A DNA stretch of 49,227 nt from Catalinimonas alkaloidigena (GTDB taxonomy: Bacteria > Bacteroidota > Bacteroidia > Cytophagales > Flexibacteraceae): assembly GCF_900100765.1 (NCBI RefSeq), contig NZ_FNFO01000019.1:1-49227 (forward strand), read 5' to 3'. This document shows, one piece after another, positions 30,776 to 38,765 of this stretch. Made by a program: the position numbers and the translations under genes. The notes beneath the pieces were generated by a model that had not been told where the DNA came from, ran no database searches, and saw only the letters and a program-made list of their open reading frames with translations. Numbering within the stretch: position 1 is the stretch's first letter; the number at the start of each line of letters is the position of its first letter.

Positions 30776-31181
30776 TGCACAGCCCCCGAAAGGAGTGGTC
30801 GATCATGGAAACGGAACCTACACCGTTTCCATGACTACCCCCCTCTCCCCCGCTTCGCTGGCACCCGCCTACGGGCTTTTTCACAAGGATCGACTGGTTC
30901 GGGTGTACGCATGGATGTTTAAGGGGGAGGCCATTGACGAGGAAGCCTACCTGGAAAGAATCAAGGCGCGCTGGCGGGTTCCTTCTACCTCGGTTCGGCA
31001 GATTACGCTGCTGGAGTGGTTCGACTACCAGACCAGGAAAGAAATGAAGCTTCTGAAAGGTTCACCCAGGGAAGCGCAATTCCGCGAAAGCAACAGCTTT
31101 CCGCGATGGGCACAGCAAAAGGGATGGGAATCCCAAGAACAGTTCGAGTTTAAAATGTGGCGTAAACACTGGAATTTCTAA
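30768..31181 (+). CDS. Unknown protein
   Basis: The product has 137 residues. It begins with an Asn-Gly-Thr-Tyr-Thr-Val-Ser strand and then becomes helical and Trp/Arg-rich (Trp-Phe-Asp-Tyr-Gln-Thr-Arg). No motif is recognised. It is coupled to the gene before. Confidence 0.65.
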   Translation: MPNAQPPKGVVDHGNGTYTVSMTTPLSPASLAPAYGLFHKDRLVRVYAWMFKGEAIDEEAYLERIKARWRVPSTSVRQITLLEWFDYQTRKEMKLLKGSPREAQFRESNSFPRWAQQKGWESQEQFEFKMWRKHWNF

Positions 31182-31183
31182 TC

Positions 31184-32056
31184 ATGAAAAAGCTAATTGA
31201 TAAAGCGAAAGCAAAGGAAACTTTTCACCGGTTGATAGCGATTGAACGGCACGTTGACGGAGGGTTTGTGATGACTGATTTTGAGCGCGTGTATCACCTG
31301 TCGGACAAGGAGTCTTGGGACGGTGATCATTTTCATTCTCAATCCGTATGGGCGCACAATCAGTCGTGGCTGCTCTACGAAGTAGATGACTCCTTTACCC
31401 TTCCCGGCTGGTTTGATCCGGCGCTATACCAGCGCGTCATGAGCGACAAACAACGCGCTCCCTTTGTAGAAGGAGACGGGTTTTGCTATACCCCCTATTT
31501 CAATGGGTATACCGGAGGCCATTGGTACGCCAATAACGCCCTGGAAGCGGTTCGGTGTTGCCGGATGCTCTTGAATCCACTGTGGGACATTGCCCTAACG
31601 CCCATGCGCTTGGTCTACGACAATGGTGCAATCGGTATTGCGAACAAGGCCATGCAGATATGGAAGCACGTTGATACGTACTTCCTGACTTTTAACGGCT
31701 CCGATAGGGAGAAGCGGTGCAACCTTGAAAAGTTCAGTAAGGAAGCGTTGACGCTGATCAAGTTCGCTACCGATTCACAGCCCAAATGGAGAAATAACAA
31801 GCGCTGGACCCACCTACTGCACTTTGAAGGAGAGATCGGAGCGTTTCGGACCGTGCTGGAGACTACGCATGGTAGTACGACCGAATGGGTGGAGCAAGCC
31901 GAGGCAGGAGACTACTACCTGATCAAACAGAATTGGGCAGGCATGTACGGCGGAGAAGGCGATGGCGGCGAATCCTACTTCGTGTTTGAGAGTAAAAGGG
32001 AGCTTGAAATCTACCTGAATGAATTTCAACAGAAGTGTTACCCATCACAAGCATAA
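31184..32056 (+). CDS. Unknown Trp/Tyr-rich protein
   Basis: The product has 290 residues, rich in aromatic residues with Gly/Asp loops, for example Tyr-Phe-Asn-Gly-Tyr-Thr-Gly-Gly-His-Trp-Tyr near 109-119 and Gly-Glu-Gly-Asp-Gly-Gly-Glu near 262-268. No family is recognised. Codon use is a little less GC-rich than its neighbours. Its stop overlaps the next ATG by one base. Confidence 0.65.
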   Translation: MKKLIDKAKAKETFHRLIAIERHVDGGFVMTDFERVYHLSDKESWDGDHFHSQSVWAHNQSWLLYEVDDSFTLPGWFDPALYQRVMSDKQRAPFVEGDGFCYTPYFNGYTGGHWYANNALEAVRCCRMLLNPLWDIALTPMRLVYDNGAIGIANKAMQIWKHVDTYFLTFNGSDREKRCNLEKFSKEALTLIKFATDSQPKWRNNKRWTHLLHFEGEIGAFRTVLETTHGSTTEWVEQAEAGDYYLIKQNWAGMYGGEGDGGESYFVFESKRELEIYLNEFQQKCYPSQA

Positions 32057-32568
32057 TGCTATACGAAGTAGGCAAACCGTTTCCTGATGAGCGGTTCCGT
32101 CACCACGGCCAAGGAGCCGTGGTGACGTTTCATCAGGCAGGATTCGACGTGATCGGTCTGATGGACCGGCCCACGTCCGAGGAAGTCAAGACCTGGAAAA
32201 AGGGAAAGCTGCGGTACGGCCTCCACGTCGTAGAAGCGATTCCCTTTTTCATTTTGGACTTCCGCTGGCCGCTTCCCTTCTCACTGGACGCACCGAGCAA
32301 TGCGTTCAAGGTGCAGGGGATTGACCAGTGGTCGATCGGGCAAGGGAACCTGACGAATCTGTTCCTGATCGACCGCACCACGTACAAGCTGCAAGCCATG
32401 CGCGCCATTGGCATCGAGCCATCGCTGGCTCAGTCCTTTCGCACCGCGTTACTCACGCAGCGCGATAGCTACGGCAGTCTGCAAGCGGTGGATCGCAAGA
32501 CGACCGAGCTTTACCAGCGCTATTCTACCGAAGACATGATCCAAAAGACCCGAATGCACACCCTATGA
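32056..32568 (+). CDS. Unknown protein
   Basis: The ATG at 32056 overlaps the preceding TAA and gives 170 residues. An alpha-beta pattern is seen (Ala-Val-Val-Thr-Phe-His-Gln-Ala-Gly-Phe-Asp-Val-Ile-Gly-Leu) with a basic C-terminus. No family is recognised. It is coupled to the HTH gene by ATGA. Confidence 0.65.
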   Translation: MLYEVGKPFPDERFRHHGQGAVVTFHQAGFDVIGLMDRPTSEEVKTWKKGKLRYGLHVVEAIPFFILDFRWPLPFSLDAPSNAFKVQGIDQWSIGQGNLTNLFLIDRTTYKLQAMRAIGIEPSLAQSFRTALLTQRDSYGSLQAVDRKTTELYQRYSTEDMIQKTRMHTL

Positions 32569-32789
32569 GCACATACGAACAAGAAAAAGAGCGCCTGCGG
32601 GAATGGTTGCAACGGCCGGAGCGCCGCAAGCTGATCAACCTCAGCGGCATCGAGCAGCGAAGCGGGGTGCCCGCCAGCACCCTGAAAAACTGGCTCAACG
32701 GCCGCAACATTGAACCGAAACACGTGCAGGCCGTCGTGACCCTCCTGAGCACGTGGCTAGGCTATCCTTCACCCCACAATCCCTACTGA
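32565..32789 (+). CDS. Small HTH protein
   Basis: This 74-residue protein has an HTH at about residues 24-50: Leu-Ile-Asn-Leu-Ser-Gly-Ile-Glu-Gln-Arg-Ser-Gly-Val, a turn at Pro-Ala-Ser, and a recognition helix Thr-Leu-Lys-Asn-Trp-Leu-Asn-Gly. This is Cro/C1-like and marks a DNA-binding regulator. The palindromes at 29333, 34733 or 7571 are possible targets. Confidence 0.7.
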   Translation: MSTYEQEKERLREWLQRPERRKLINLSGIEQRSGVPASTLKNWLNGRNIEPKHVQAVVTLLSTWLGYPSPHNPY

Positions 32790-32790
32790 G

Positions 32791-33174
32791 ATGGAACCGA
32801 TTCAATTTGACAGTGTAGATGAAATGCTGGAGCGCCTGCCCTTCGTGGCCCGAACCGAAGAGGGGGAAGTGGTGGTCGATCTGGGGAAGCACACCGAGAA
32901 ACTACTGGCAAACCAACAAATACCCCTCCAGGAGCGGTTGTTCTACCTGCGGTGGATCTTGCTAGCGCAACTGGAAGTCATGCAGATCCGGATCGAGCAG
33001 GAGCCGGACCGGGAGAAAGCGTTGAAGTGGCAATGTTTTGCCACGGTGAATCGCCTCTACCACGTGCTGCACGAGGAATTAATGGCCCTGGATCGAGAGG
33101 ACCCGCGCTTTCAGGAAGGGCTTTGGGTGCTGATCAAGCTAATAATGCCAATTGCTAAGGACCTTGAAGAGTAA
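32791..33174 (+). CDS. Small helical protein
   Basis: The product has 127 residues. It is acidic and helical (Leu-Glu-Val-Met-Gln-Ile-Arg-Ile-Glu-Gln) with no recognised motif. It ends 6 bases before the end of the oppositely directed gene at 33180. Confidence 0.6.
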   Translation: MEPIQFDSVDEMLERLPFVARTEEGEVVVDLGKHTEKLLANQQIPLQERLFYLRWILLAQLEVMQIRIEQEPDREKALKWQCFATVNRLYHVLHEELMALDREDPRFQEGLWVLIKLIMPIAKDLEE

Positions 33175-33179
33175 GCGCC

Positions 33180-33419
33180 TCAGTCAGATCCGGATGGATT
33201 CCACCTGCTGAAGCGAGAGGTGCGTTGGCGCATTGTCGTCAGGGTATCGCCAAGCACTGATAAATCATCTGATAGAAAGTAATTCACGGCGGGAATGAAG
33301 CCCCACAACGTCATCACCAGCAGGTAATCCTCCAGTTCCGGCATCTGCTCAAAATAGCCCTTCAGCGAAATCCGCTGATGCAGATTTAAATCGAAATACC
33401 TCAACTCTGAATCGTTCAT
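33180..33419 (-). CDS. Small protein divergent from 33418, overlapping start
   Basis: The product has 79 residues with a hydrophobic middle (Tyr-Leu-Leu-Val-Met-Thr-Leu-Trp-Gly-Phe-Ile). Its ATG complement (33417-33419) overlaps the ATG of the plus-strand gene at 33418. There is no room for promoters between them, so each gene must be transcribed from inside the other or one frame is not used. Function unknown. Confidence 0.5.
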   Translation of the reverse strand: MNDSELRYFDLNLHQRISLKGYFEQMPELEDYLLVMTLWGFIPAVNYFLSDDLSVLGDTLTTMRQRTSRFSRWNPSGSD

Positions 33420-33939
33420 GTATCAAATCAAATTAGACAATTTCCCCCAGGAAACGCTGTTTTCCGAACAGGACGTGCGGCGCTTCCTGCAAAGCTATCA
33501 AGTTCATACGCCGATCGACTTTGACCTGGCTGATCTGCGCGAAGGCACTCACCAGCGCCGTGCCACCACGATTTTCACGATTTTTAGGAGGGGCATCGAC
33601 CGCTACGGAGTCCACCTGGAGGTGGAGAAGCTACCGGCCAGCGCCCCGCGCTACCAGTCCATTGCTTGCCTGACCGAATCCCAGGTCCGCGAGTGGATCG
33701 CTCCATTTCTGCCCGGCGTGACTAAAATTAGCTGGCACAGCCCATTGGACGAAACCGGCGACGAAAGCTGGTCCCGCAGTGACGACTATTGGGAGATACG
33801 CAAGCTGGACAAATTCACCCGCAGGTCCGACGTGGTGGTGTGCCTCTACCGGGACGGGCAGATCCGCATCGAGGACGAACAGATTCACGTCACTCCCCGC
33901 TGGTTCTTCACCTTGTTGAACCTGTTGATTGTCCCGTAA
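33418..33939 (+). CDS. Unknown protein, divergent start
   Basis: This 173-residue protein has an alpha-beta pattern, many Arg and Asp residues, and a strand Val-Val-Val-Cys-Leu-Tyr near 138-143. No family is recognised. Its start is locked to the minus-strand gene as described there. Confidence 0.65.
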   Translation: MYQIKLDNFPQETLFSEQDVRRFLQSYQVHTPIDFDLADLREGTHQRRATTIFTIFRRGIDRYGVHLEVEKLPASAPRYQSIACLTESQVREWIAPFLPGVTKISWHSPLDETGDESWSRSDDYWEIRKLDKFTRRSDVVVCLYRDGQIRIEDEQIHVTPRWFFTLLNLLIVP

Positions 33940-33971
33940 CTTTAGTGGATTCAGAACCAAACGTGTTTGCT

Positions 33972-34457
33972 ATGACCATCCAACGTGCTGCCCATCAATC
34001 GCTGTATGGGCGTTTTATGAGCTACTGGTATCATCCTGACCTGGGCCTGAGCCTACGTCATCACAAGGGTGCGGAAGAACGCAAGGGGACCATCCAAGCG
34101 GTTGAGATTCACCGGAACTTTTGCCTTCTCCACGTGGTGCGTTTTGGCTACCACAATGACGTGATTCAGCTTACCTCGGATGAGGAAATAGCGTTGCACC
34201 AACCTAATTTTGAAGATCGCTACAAGCAAATGCCCGCTCAAAACGTCGAACAGTCTAACCTTCGGGCCAAACGAATTACCCAGGTGCCCATGCCGCAACG
34301 GGCCTATCATGCACTACGTGACCTTGGCGTGGTGCACATCAATGATCTGGTCAGGGTGAGTGAGTACCAGCTTACATTGGCCCGGAACTGTGGCCCCAAC
34401 ACCATCGCTGCTATCAAGGAGGTAGCCCTGCAAGCAGGAATAGAATTGCTTCCTTGA
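33972..34457 (+). CDS. Protein with RNA-polymerase alpha-CTD-like domain
   Basis: The ATG at 33972 gives 161 residues. The first 100 residues are an unknown alpha-beta domain. Residues of about 103-160 follow the alpha-CTD pattern of RpoA: Arg-Ala-Tyr-His-Ala-Leu-Arg-Asp-Leu-Gly-Val, then Ile-Asn-Asp-Leu-Val, then Leu-Ala-Arg-Asn-Cys-Gly-Pro-Asn-Thr-Ile-Ala-Ala-Ile-Lys. In RpoA this helix-hairpin-helix unit binds promoter DNA and activators. A phage copy could redirect host transcription to the late operon, which starts about 300 bases downstream. The terminator at 34506 follows. Confidence 0.65.
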   Translation: MTIQRAAHQSLYGRFMSYWYHPDLGLSLRHHKGAEERKGTIQAVEIHRNFCLLHVVRFGYHNDVIQLTSDEEIALHQPNFEDRYKQMPAQNVEQSNLRAKRITQVPMPQRAYHALRDLGVVHINDLVRVSEYQLTLARNCGPNTIAAIKEVALQAGIELLP

Positions 34458-34505
34458 GAACCAGATAACCGCCCGGCACTCGTCGGTGCTTCTGCGCTTT
34501 TCCAG

Positions 34506-34539
34506 CCTCTTTTCGCCCCGTGCGGAAGGAGGTTTTTTT
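34506..34539 (+). terminator. Rho-independent terminator
   Basis: Arms at 34506-34515 and 34523-34532 pair at 8 of 10 positions and are followed by seven T. It isolates the late region from the upstream genes. Confidence 0.7.
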
Positions 34540-34790
34540 GTGCCCACAACACTCGCCAACCTAAAAAGGCGCACGTTCTCAAAATAATCTTACCAGCCAG
34601 TCTAAAAAGCCCGCTGAAAGTTCCGAACAAGATTCCGAACAGCGCCCGGCCTTTGGGGTGAAAAGGGCCTTAAAACCGTGTTCAGGCCTTGTTCAGGGTT
34701 CATTGACGGGGGGGGTGTAAGGTGGACTCGTGTGGTTGTGACAACCAACTTTGTAGCACTGATAATTATTTCAATAATCCTAAAACAGAC
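34540..34790. promoter_or_regulatory. Late-region control DNA
   Basis: This gene-free stretch of about 250 bases contains repeated TTCCGAACA (near 34620-34640) and GTTCAGG units, a long G-run and the palindrome at 34733. A promoter for the capsid unit is expected here, but no consensus promoter is clear. Confidence 0.5.
34733..34747. promoter_or_regulatory. 15-bp palindrome upstream of the capsid unit
   Basis: TGGTTGT, one G, ACAACCA: a perfect palindrome. It is followed by CAACTTTG, one base away from a -7 box, so a repressor or activator of the capsid unit could bind here. Confidence 0.5.
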
Positions 34791-34901
34791 ATGAACGAGA
34801 AAGTTAAATCTGCCCTGATCATGGCCGCAGTCGTCCTGGTTGTACTGGCCATCTACGATGTATTCGTGAAAGAGCATCTGGCAAAGAAAATCTCTGCCTA
34901 A
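34791..34901 (+). CDS. 36-residue membrane peptide before the capsid gene
   Basis: The ATG at 34791 encodes 36 residues: a short charged N-terminus, about 17 hydrophobic residues (near 8-24) and a Lys-rich end. It is the first gene of the capsid transcription unit. Membrane-containing tailless phages often carry such tiny proteins in their inner membrane. That role is inferred. Confidence 0.55.
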   Translation: MNEKVKSALIMAAVVLVVLAIYDVFVKEHLAKKISA

Positions 34902-35001
34902 GAAGCGTAGACCTCACTAAGACAGAAGACTAGAAGATCACGGACACGATTATGATCTCGCGTTCGTGCTTTCCCTCACCCTTCTTTGATCATCATTCCT
35001 C

Positions 35002-35730
35002 ATGAATCGCAAAAATTTTTCCCTCAAAGCCAAAACCCTGGCCGATTACCGTAAAGAAGGCGAAGCCGCTTTCTCTGCATTCTACGGTACGAACGACGCT
35101 GAATTTTCCCGCTACGATGGCGAAGGCCCGTACGCAGCCGGACAACAGCGTTCAGCCGCTGGCGTTGGAACCATCCAAGCCGCACAGCGCTCGATTTCCA
35201 TCAAAATTACCAACGGTCACGCAACAGACGCTGCGCTGGTGACTCTGTTCGGTGCTTACTCGCAGGCCAGCCTGGGCAACTTCGGAAACCCGGCTTCTGT
35301 GACCATCACGTCTGACACGATTCCTTACGGTCAGATCCTGTCGCAGTCTTCGAGCAACCCGTTCCTGGTACGTGGTGTGAAAATGGTGTTCGGTGGTACG
35401 GACAAAATCGCTCAGCTCAACGAAGTGTTGACGTTGGCCGCTACGGATCTGACCGGTCGCACGACCAGCCAGCCGTATTTCCCCAACATGGCGTTCAGCC
35501 CGAACCAGCAGTCGCAGGACATCATCGAAGACAAAGAGTTTGAGTTCCTGGTAGACGGAAGCAGCTCGATCAAATTCAACTTGGCCGCTCAGACCAACGT
35601 GAAGATGATCTTCTTCATCACGGCGAAAACCGACCTTTCTCGCATGGCCCTTGGAAAAGCGCCCCTGAGCGTAACCAACGCCGAGGCCCCCCTGGCCAGC
35701 AAGAACCCGACCCTGATCGTGAAACGGTAG
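35002..35730 (+). CDS. Candidate major capsid protein
   Basis: This 242-residue protein is predominantly beta: strands around 64-85 (Ser-Ile-Lys-Ile-Thr-Asn then Leu-Val-Thr-Leu-Phe-Gly), 98-112, 121-131 and 178-208 alternate with loops. It has no membrane helix and no enzyme motif. The gene has a private promoter region and a strong terminator (35894), unlike the long operon after it. It also uses more of the common GCT, GGT and CGT codons than its neighbours, as expected for an abundant product. Jelly-roll capsid proteins such as PM2 P2 are of similar size. A jelly-roll fold is proposed but cannot be shown from sequence alone. Confidence 0.55.
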   Translation: MNRKNFSLKAKTLADYRKEGEAAFSAFYGTNDAEFSRYDGEGPYAAGQQRSAAGVGTIQAAQRSISIKITNGHATDAALVTLFGAYSQASLGNFGNPASVTITSDTIPYGQILSQSSSNPFLVRGVKMVFGGTDKIAQLNEVLTLAATDLTGRTTSQPYFPNMAFSPNQQSQDIIEDKEFEFLVDGSSSIKFNLAAQTNVKMIFFITAKTDLSRMALGKAPLSVTNAEAPLASKNPTLIVKR

Positions 35731-35740
35731 TTTGAAATAG

Positions 35741-35854
35741 ATTGGCTCGCGCTAGGCACTCCCCTTCTCTTCTGCTAGTACCTGGTTGTTTGGAAGTAGT
35801 CATGGTGTCATAGAGTGATCTGAATACATGAAGGGGAGCGCCTAGCGAGCCAAT
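35741..35854 (+). repeat. Long imperfect stem-loop after the capsid gene
   Basis: Arms at 35741-35767 and 35830-35854 pair over about 24 positions with a 2-base bulge and one mismatch, around a 62-base loop. There is no T-run. It could stabilise the 3' end of the capsid mRNA, form a separate RNA, or mark packaging. Confidence 0.65.
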
Positions 35855-35893
35855 CAAAAACATACCTCTCACGCAGTAACATGGTGTTGAAAC

Positions 35894-35935
35894 AGGGGCA
35901 GGAGCCGCATTTGAGGCGTCTGCCCCTTTTTTTTT
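35894..35935 (+). terminator. Strong terminator of the capsid unit
   Basis: AGGGGCAG at 35894-35901 pairs with CTGCCCCT at 35920-35927 and is followed by nine T. Partial read-through would couple a high level of capsid protein to a lower level of the operon that starts at 35945. Confidence 0.88.
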
Positions 35936-35944
35936 AAGAAAATC

Positions 35945-36061
35945 ATGAGTGAACACAAACTCTTAATTCGCCTCAACCTCGTCCTGGTCGTGCTCTCGAT
36001 CCTGTCGGTGTTGATCTCCCTGTATTTCCGCTACCAAGACTCGAAACCTGCCCAATCATGA
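35945..36061 (+). CDS. 38-residue membrane peptide
   Basis: The ATG at 35945 encodes 38 residues with a hydrophobic segment of about 18 residues near 8-27. Its stop overlaps the next ATG (ATGA). It opens the long virion operon. It is probably a small particle-membrane protein. Confidence 0.65.
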   Translation: MSEHKLLIRLNLVLVVLSILSVLISLYFRYQDSKPAQS

Positions 36062-36807
36062 AACCTGCCTATCTCTCTCCTGGGAACGACGTAGCGCGCA
36101 CGGTCGCCTACATCGCCGCCCACAACGTAGCGGGCGTCAGCACCCTGGTGCAGCGCCACGGCTACGACGCACCAGCTTCGGGTGAAGAAGCCTACCTGAT
36201 GCTGGTCAACATGCTGGCTGAAGGGGACGAATCGACGGTCGACCTGATCATGTCGATTCATCCGGACTTTGAGGTGATCTCCGACGTGATCCGGAACGAA
36301 TACGCTCACTTCGACGGAAAATCCGCAGAAGCGGCCGTCATCACACCCTACGAACAGATCGCCCGGCTCCTGGTCAATCCCCGGTCGCGCCGGGACGTGG
36401 TAAGCCTGCTGGTTCGCTACGGTCACGATCTGCCCGCTTCAGCCCCCATGTCGGAGGTAGTGCAGGCGGTCAGCGAAGAAGTCAACGAGGGCAACGCCTC
36501 GTTCGGAGCGGATCTGGAAATGCTCATCGCAGAGCGGCACTACTCCGGTTTTGACGTGGCCGGTCTGGTGGGTGGACTTGCGGGCGGCATTGGACAGGTT
36601 GCCACGGCCTTTTCGCAGAAGGCCATCAATCGCGGCCAGGCGGAGCAAAACCGCACCAACCTGATCCTGTCGGTGCTCGACCAGCAAAAGCAGCAGTCGC
36701 AGCAAAAGACCGCCTCCAGCAACACGCTCATGTGGCTGGTGGGGGGATTTCTGGCCCTGATTCTGATCCTGGGTACGGTAGTAATGGTCCTCAAAAACAA
36801 GAAGTAG
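36058..36807 (+). CDS. Tail-anchored virion-module protein with duplicated helical domain
   Basis: The product has 249 residues. Two related helical segments (about residues 15-75 and 100-162) share the pattern Val-Leu-x-Arg-x-Gly-His/Tyr-Asp-x-Pro-Ala-Ser, suggesting an internal duplication. A Gly-rich and Gln-rich region follows. The C-terminus is a Met-Trp-Leu-Val-Gly-Gly-Phe membrane helix ending in Lys-Asn-Lys-Lys. It is tail-anchored like the following five products. Confidence 0.75.
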   Translation: MKPAYLSPGNDVARTVAYIAAHNVAGVSTLVQRHGYDAPASGEEAYLMLVNMLAEGDESTVDLIMSIHPDFEVISDVIRNEYAHFDGKSAEAAVITPYEQIARLLVNPRSRRDVVSLLVRYGHDLPASAPMSEVVQAVSEEVNEGNASFGADLEMLIAERHYSGFDVAGLVGGLAGGIGQVATAFSQKAINRGQAEQNRTNLILSVLDQQKQQSQQKTASSNTLMWLVGGFLALILILGTVVMVLKNKK

Positions 36808-36808
36808 C

Positions 36809-37276
36809 ATGTTTCAGACGCTCATCATTTCGGCCGATGAACTGGATTCGCACCTCAATTACGAGGGTGCCAGTCGCGCCATCAGCCGGTCCGTGGCGGG
36901 CACGACGACGACGCCACCGCCGACCACGACGCAGCCGACGATTTCGCGCAGCAGTGTGCTGCCAACCCGTACGGTCACCCGAACGACCGCGACGGCGACC
37001 CGTTCCATTGCGGCCCCAGAAGCCGCTCCCGCCTCGGCACCGGCCGCACCTGCGGCACCGGCCGCAGCGGGGCGCTTGATCGACCCAACGCTGCTCGGCG
37101 GCGGCGGGGGATGGGGCGTTTCTGACACGTCGGAAGAAACACCGGCCGCACCGGCCGCACCGGCACCAGACGCTACGTCGGGGCCGGATTACCTGAAGTG
37201 GGGCCTGATCGGCGGCGGGGTGCTGGTGGTCATGGTATTCCTGCTAATCGCACTGAAAATCTTTAAAAGCAAATAA
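36809..37276 (+). CDS. Tail-anchored Thr/Pro/Ala-rich protein with N-terminal HLNYxG motif
   Basis: The product has 155 residues. His-Leu-Asn-Tyr-Glu-Gly occurs at residues 15-20, a motif shared with the next two proteins. Residues of about 30-125 are Thr/Pro/Ala/Gly-rich and disordered. The last 25 residues form a membrane helix beginning Gly-Gly-Gly-Val and ending in Lys-Ser-Lys. The common ends with different middles suggest modular virion membrane proteins. Confidence 0.75.
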   Translation: MFQTLIISADELDSHLNYEGASRAISRSVAGTTTTPPPTTTQPTISRSSVLPTRTVTRTTATATRSIAAPEAAPASAPAAPAAPAAAGRLIDPTLLGGGGGWGVSDTSEETPAAPAAPAPDATSGPDYLKWGLIGGGVLVVMVFLLIALKIFKSK

Positions 37277-37277
37277 T

Positions 37278-37925
37278 ATGTGTGGATGCAAATCAACGCA
37301 CCTGAACTACCTGGGTGATCCTGGCATGGGAGTGGCGGCAGCGGCCTCAGTGCTGTTGCACGGCCAACGCTACGATGTGCTCATTCAGGACGAAGAACAC
37401 TCGTCCTATACCGGCAACATCAAAAAGGCCGGAATCCTGAAAAACGGCAAGGTCGTGATCCTGACCGACGAAAAAGAAGAAGGCGGTTACCGGACGTGGC
37501 TCAACGATCAGCCCCTGGGCGGTCTGATCGACATGTACGTGGTCGACGGCGTGGCCCACGGGGTCAACGACAAGGGCTGGTACTACAAAAACGAAGGCTA
37601 CGGATGGGACGGCGGCACCTGGGAGGAGTTCAAAAAGGCGACGGAAACCCACAAAGCCAACCGTGCCAAGTACAGCGCCGAATACGATGCAGCCGTGGCT
37701 AAAATCAAGGCGCTGGCCGCTCCGTCCGGATCTGTGCTCTCGTCGCTTCCGCAAGGGCTGGCCCTGAAGGAAGCGGCCAATGCGTCGGTGGCACCGGCTG
37801 GTGTCGGCACCGGCAAAATGCAGGCCCCGTCGACCGGCAGCAGCACGATGCTCTGGCTCGGGATCGGCGGCGGGGTGCTCCTACTCGGCCTGGTCCTCTT
37901 CTTCATTCTTCGCAAAAAACGCTAA
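37278..37925 (+). CDS. Tail-anchored protein, MCGC/HLNYxG family
   Basis: This 215-residue protein begins Met-Cys-Gly-Cys and has His-Leu-Asn-Tyr-Leu-Gly at 8-13. Residues of about 28-115 look folded and beta-rich with Gly/Trp/Tyr-rich turns. A helical Ala-rich part and a linker follow, then Leu-Trp-Leu-Gly-Ile-Gly-Gly-Gly and a membrane helix with an Arg/Lys end. The bases encoding the start of the helix (37851-37874) are nearly identical to those in the next gene. Confidence 0.75.
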   Translation: MCGCKSTHLNYLGDPGMGVAAAASVLLHGQRYDVLIQDEEHSSYTGNIKKAGILKNGKVVILTDEKEEGGYRTWLNDQPLGGLIDMYVVDGVAHGVNDKGWYYKNEGYGWDGGTWEEFKKATETHKANRAKYSAEYDAAVAKIKALAAPSGSVLSSLPQGLALKEAANASVAPAGVGTGKMQAPSTGSSTMLWLGIGGGVLLLGLVLFFILRKKR

Positions 37926-37938
37926 ACCCCCAACGCTT

Positions 37939-38466
37939 ATGTGTGGATGCAATGCACATCTCAATTACGACGGCGGCACGGGCGCTGACCTGCTGTTGCA
38001 AGGCCTGCTCAACGACGTGAATCCGCAAGTGGTTTCCCTGCGGGAAGCGTCGGAACATGATCAGTTCCTCGGAATCGGCAAAGGCAAAGGCTTTCTCGGC
38101 CTGGGCAAAAAGTCCGATGGTACCCCTACGGAAGTCTCCAAAGCCTTCAACGAACGCGGCCTGTTCGGCGCGCTCGGACAAATGACCGGCCTGTCTACCA
38201 ACGCTGGCGCAGAGCGCCGGGACGAACGACGCGACCTGAAAATGGATGAACGGCAGGCCAACATCGACGCGCTGCGAGGCCAGAACCAGGTGCTTGACAT
38301 GCTGTTGCCGGGCGCTGCTGATCCGGTCACGGCCGGAGGCAGCAACGAACGCCAGATCGGGGGAGATCAGGGAGTCGGCGGGGTGCCGGTGCTCTGGCTC
38401 GGGATCGGCGGCGGCGCGCTGGTGCTGATCGTGTTTGTGGTGATTCTGGTGGCGACGCGCAAGTAA
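37939..38466 (+). CDS. Tail-anchored protein, MCGC/HLNYxG family
   Basis: The ATG at 37939 gives 175 residues. The upstream extension to 37780 is out of family. It begins Met-Cys-Gly-Cys and has His-Leu-Asn-Tyr-Asp-Gly at 7-12. A Gly/Lys-rich part, a charged Arg/Asp/Glu helix (about 92-120), a linker, and Leu-Trp-Leu-Gly-Ile-Gly-Gly-Gly with a membrane helix follow. Both ends match the preceding gene while the middle differs, so duplication and replacement of the centre is likely. Confidence 0.75.
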   Translation: MCGCNAHLNYDGGTGADLLLQGLLNDVNPQVVSLREASEHDQFLGIGKGKGFLGLGKKSDGTPTEVSKAFNERGLFGALGQMTGLSTNAGAERRDERRDLKMDERQANIDALRGQNQVLDMLLPGAADPVTAGGSNERQIGGDQGVGGVPVLWLGIGGGALVLIVFVVILVATRK

Positions 38467-38470
38467 GGCT

Positions 38471-38758
38471 ATGTACGAGAACACAACTCCGTTCCTCTCC
38501 GACGATTCGCAAGAGCTGATGCAAATGGTGGTGCAGCACCTGGTTGCGCCGAAAGCGGAAACGCCGGAAGAGAAGAAACAACGCACCGTCGCGGCCTACT
38601 CCCAAGTGCGCGCCTGGCTCGATGCGCGCATGTTGCCAGCTACCGAAGAAAACGTGCTGGCTTACAAGCAAGAAACCGACCAGCCCGCCCCTTGGGTGCA
38701 ATACATCACCTGGGCCCTGCTGGTAGGCATTATCCTCATTCTCATTCTCAAAAAGTAA
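38471..38758 (+). CDS. Tail-anchored small protein
   Basis: The product has 95 residues. The N-terminal part is helical and charged. The C-terminal 20 residues are a Leu/Ile membrane helix ending in Lys-Lys. It starts 4 bases after the previous stop. No HLNYxG motif is present. Confidence 0.7.
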   Translation: MYENTTPFLSDDSQELMQMVVQHLVAPKAETPEEKKQRTVAAYSQVRAWLDARMLPATEENVLAYKQETDQPAPWVQYITWALLVGIILILILKK

Positions 38759-38765
38759 AAAGCAA

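Noticed and set aside
37780-37938. Upstream extension of the 37939 gene
   Set aside because: It overlaps the preceding gene, and the Met-Cys-Gly-Cys start at 37939 matches the paralogue.
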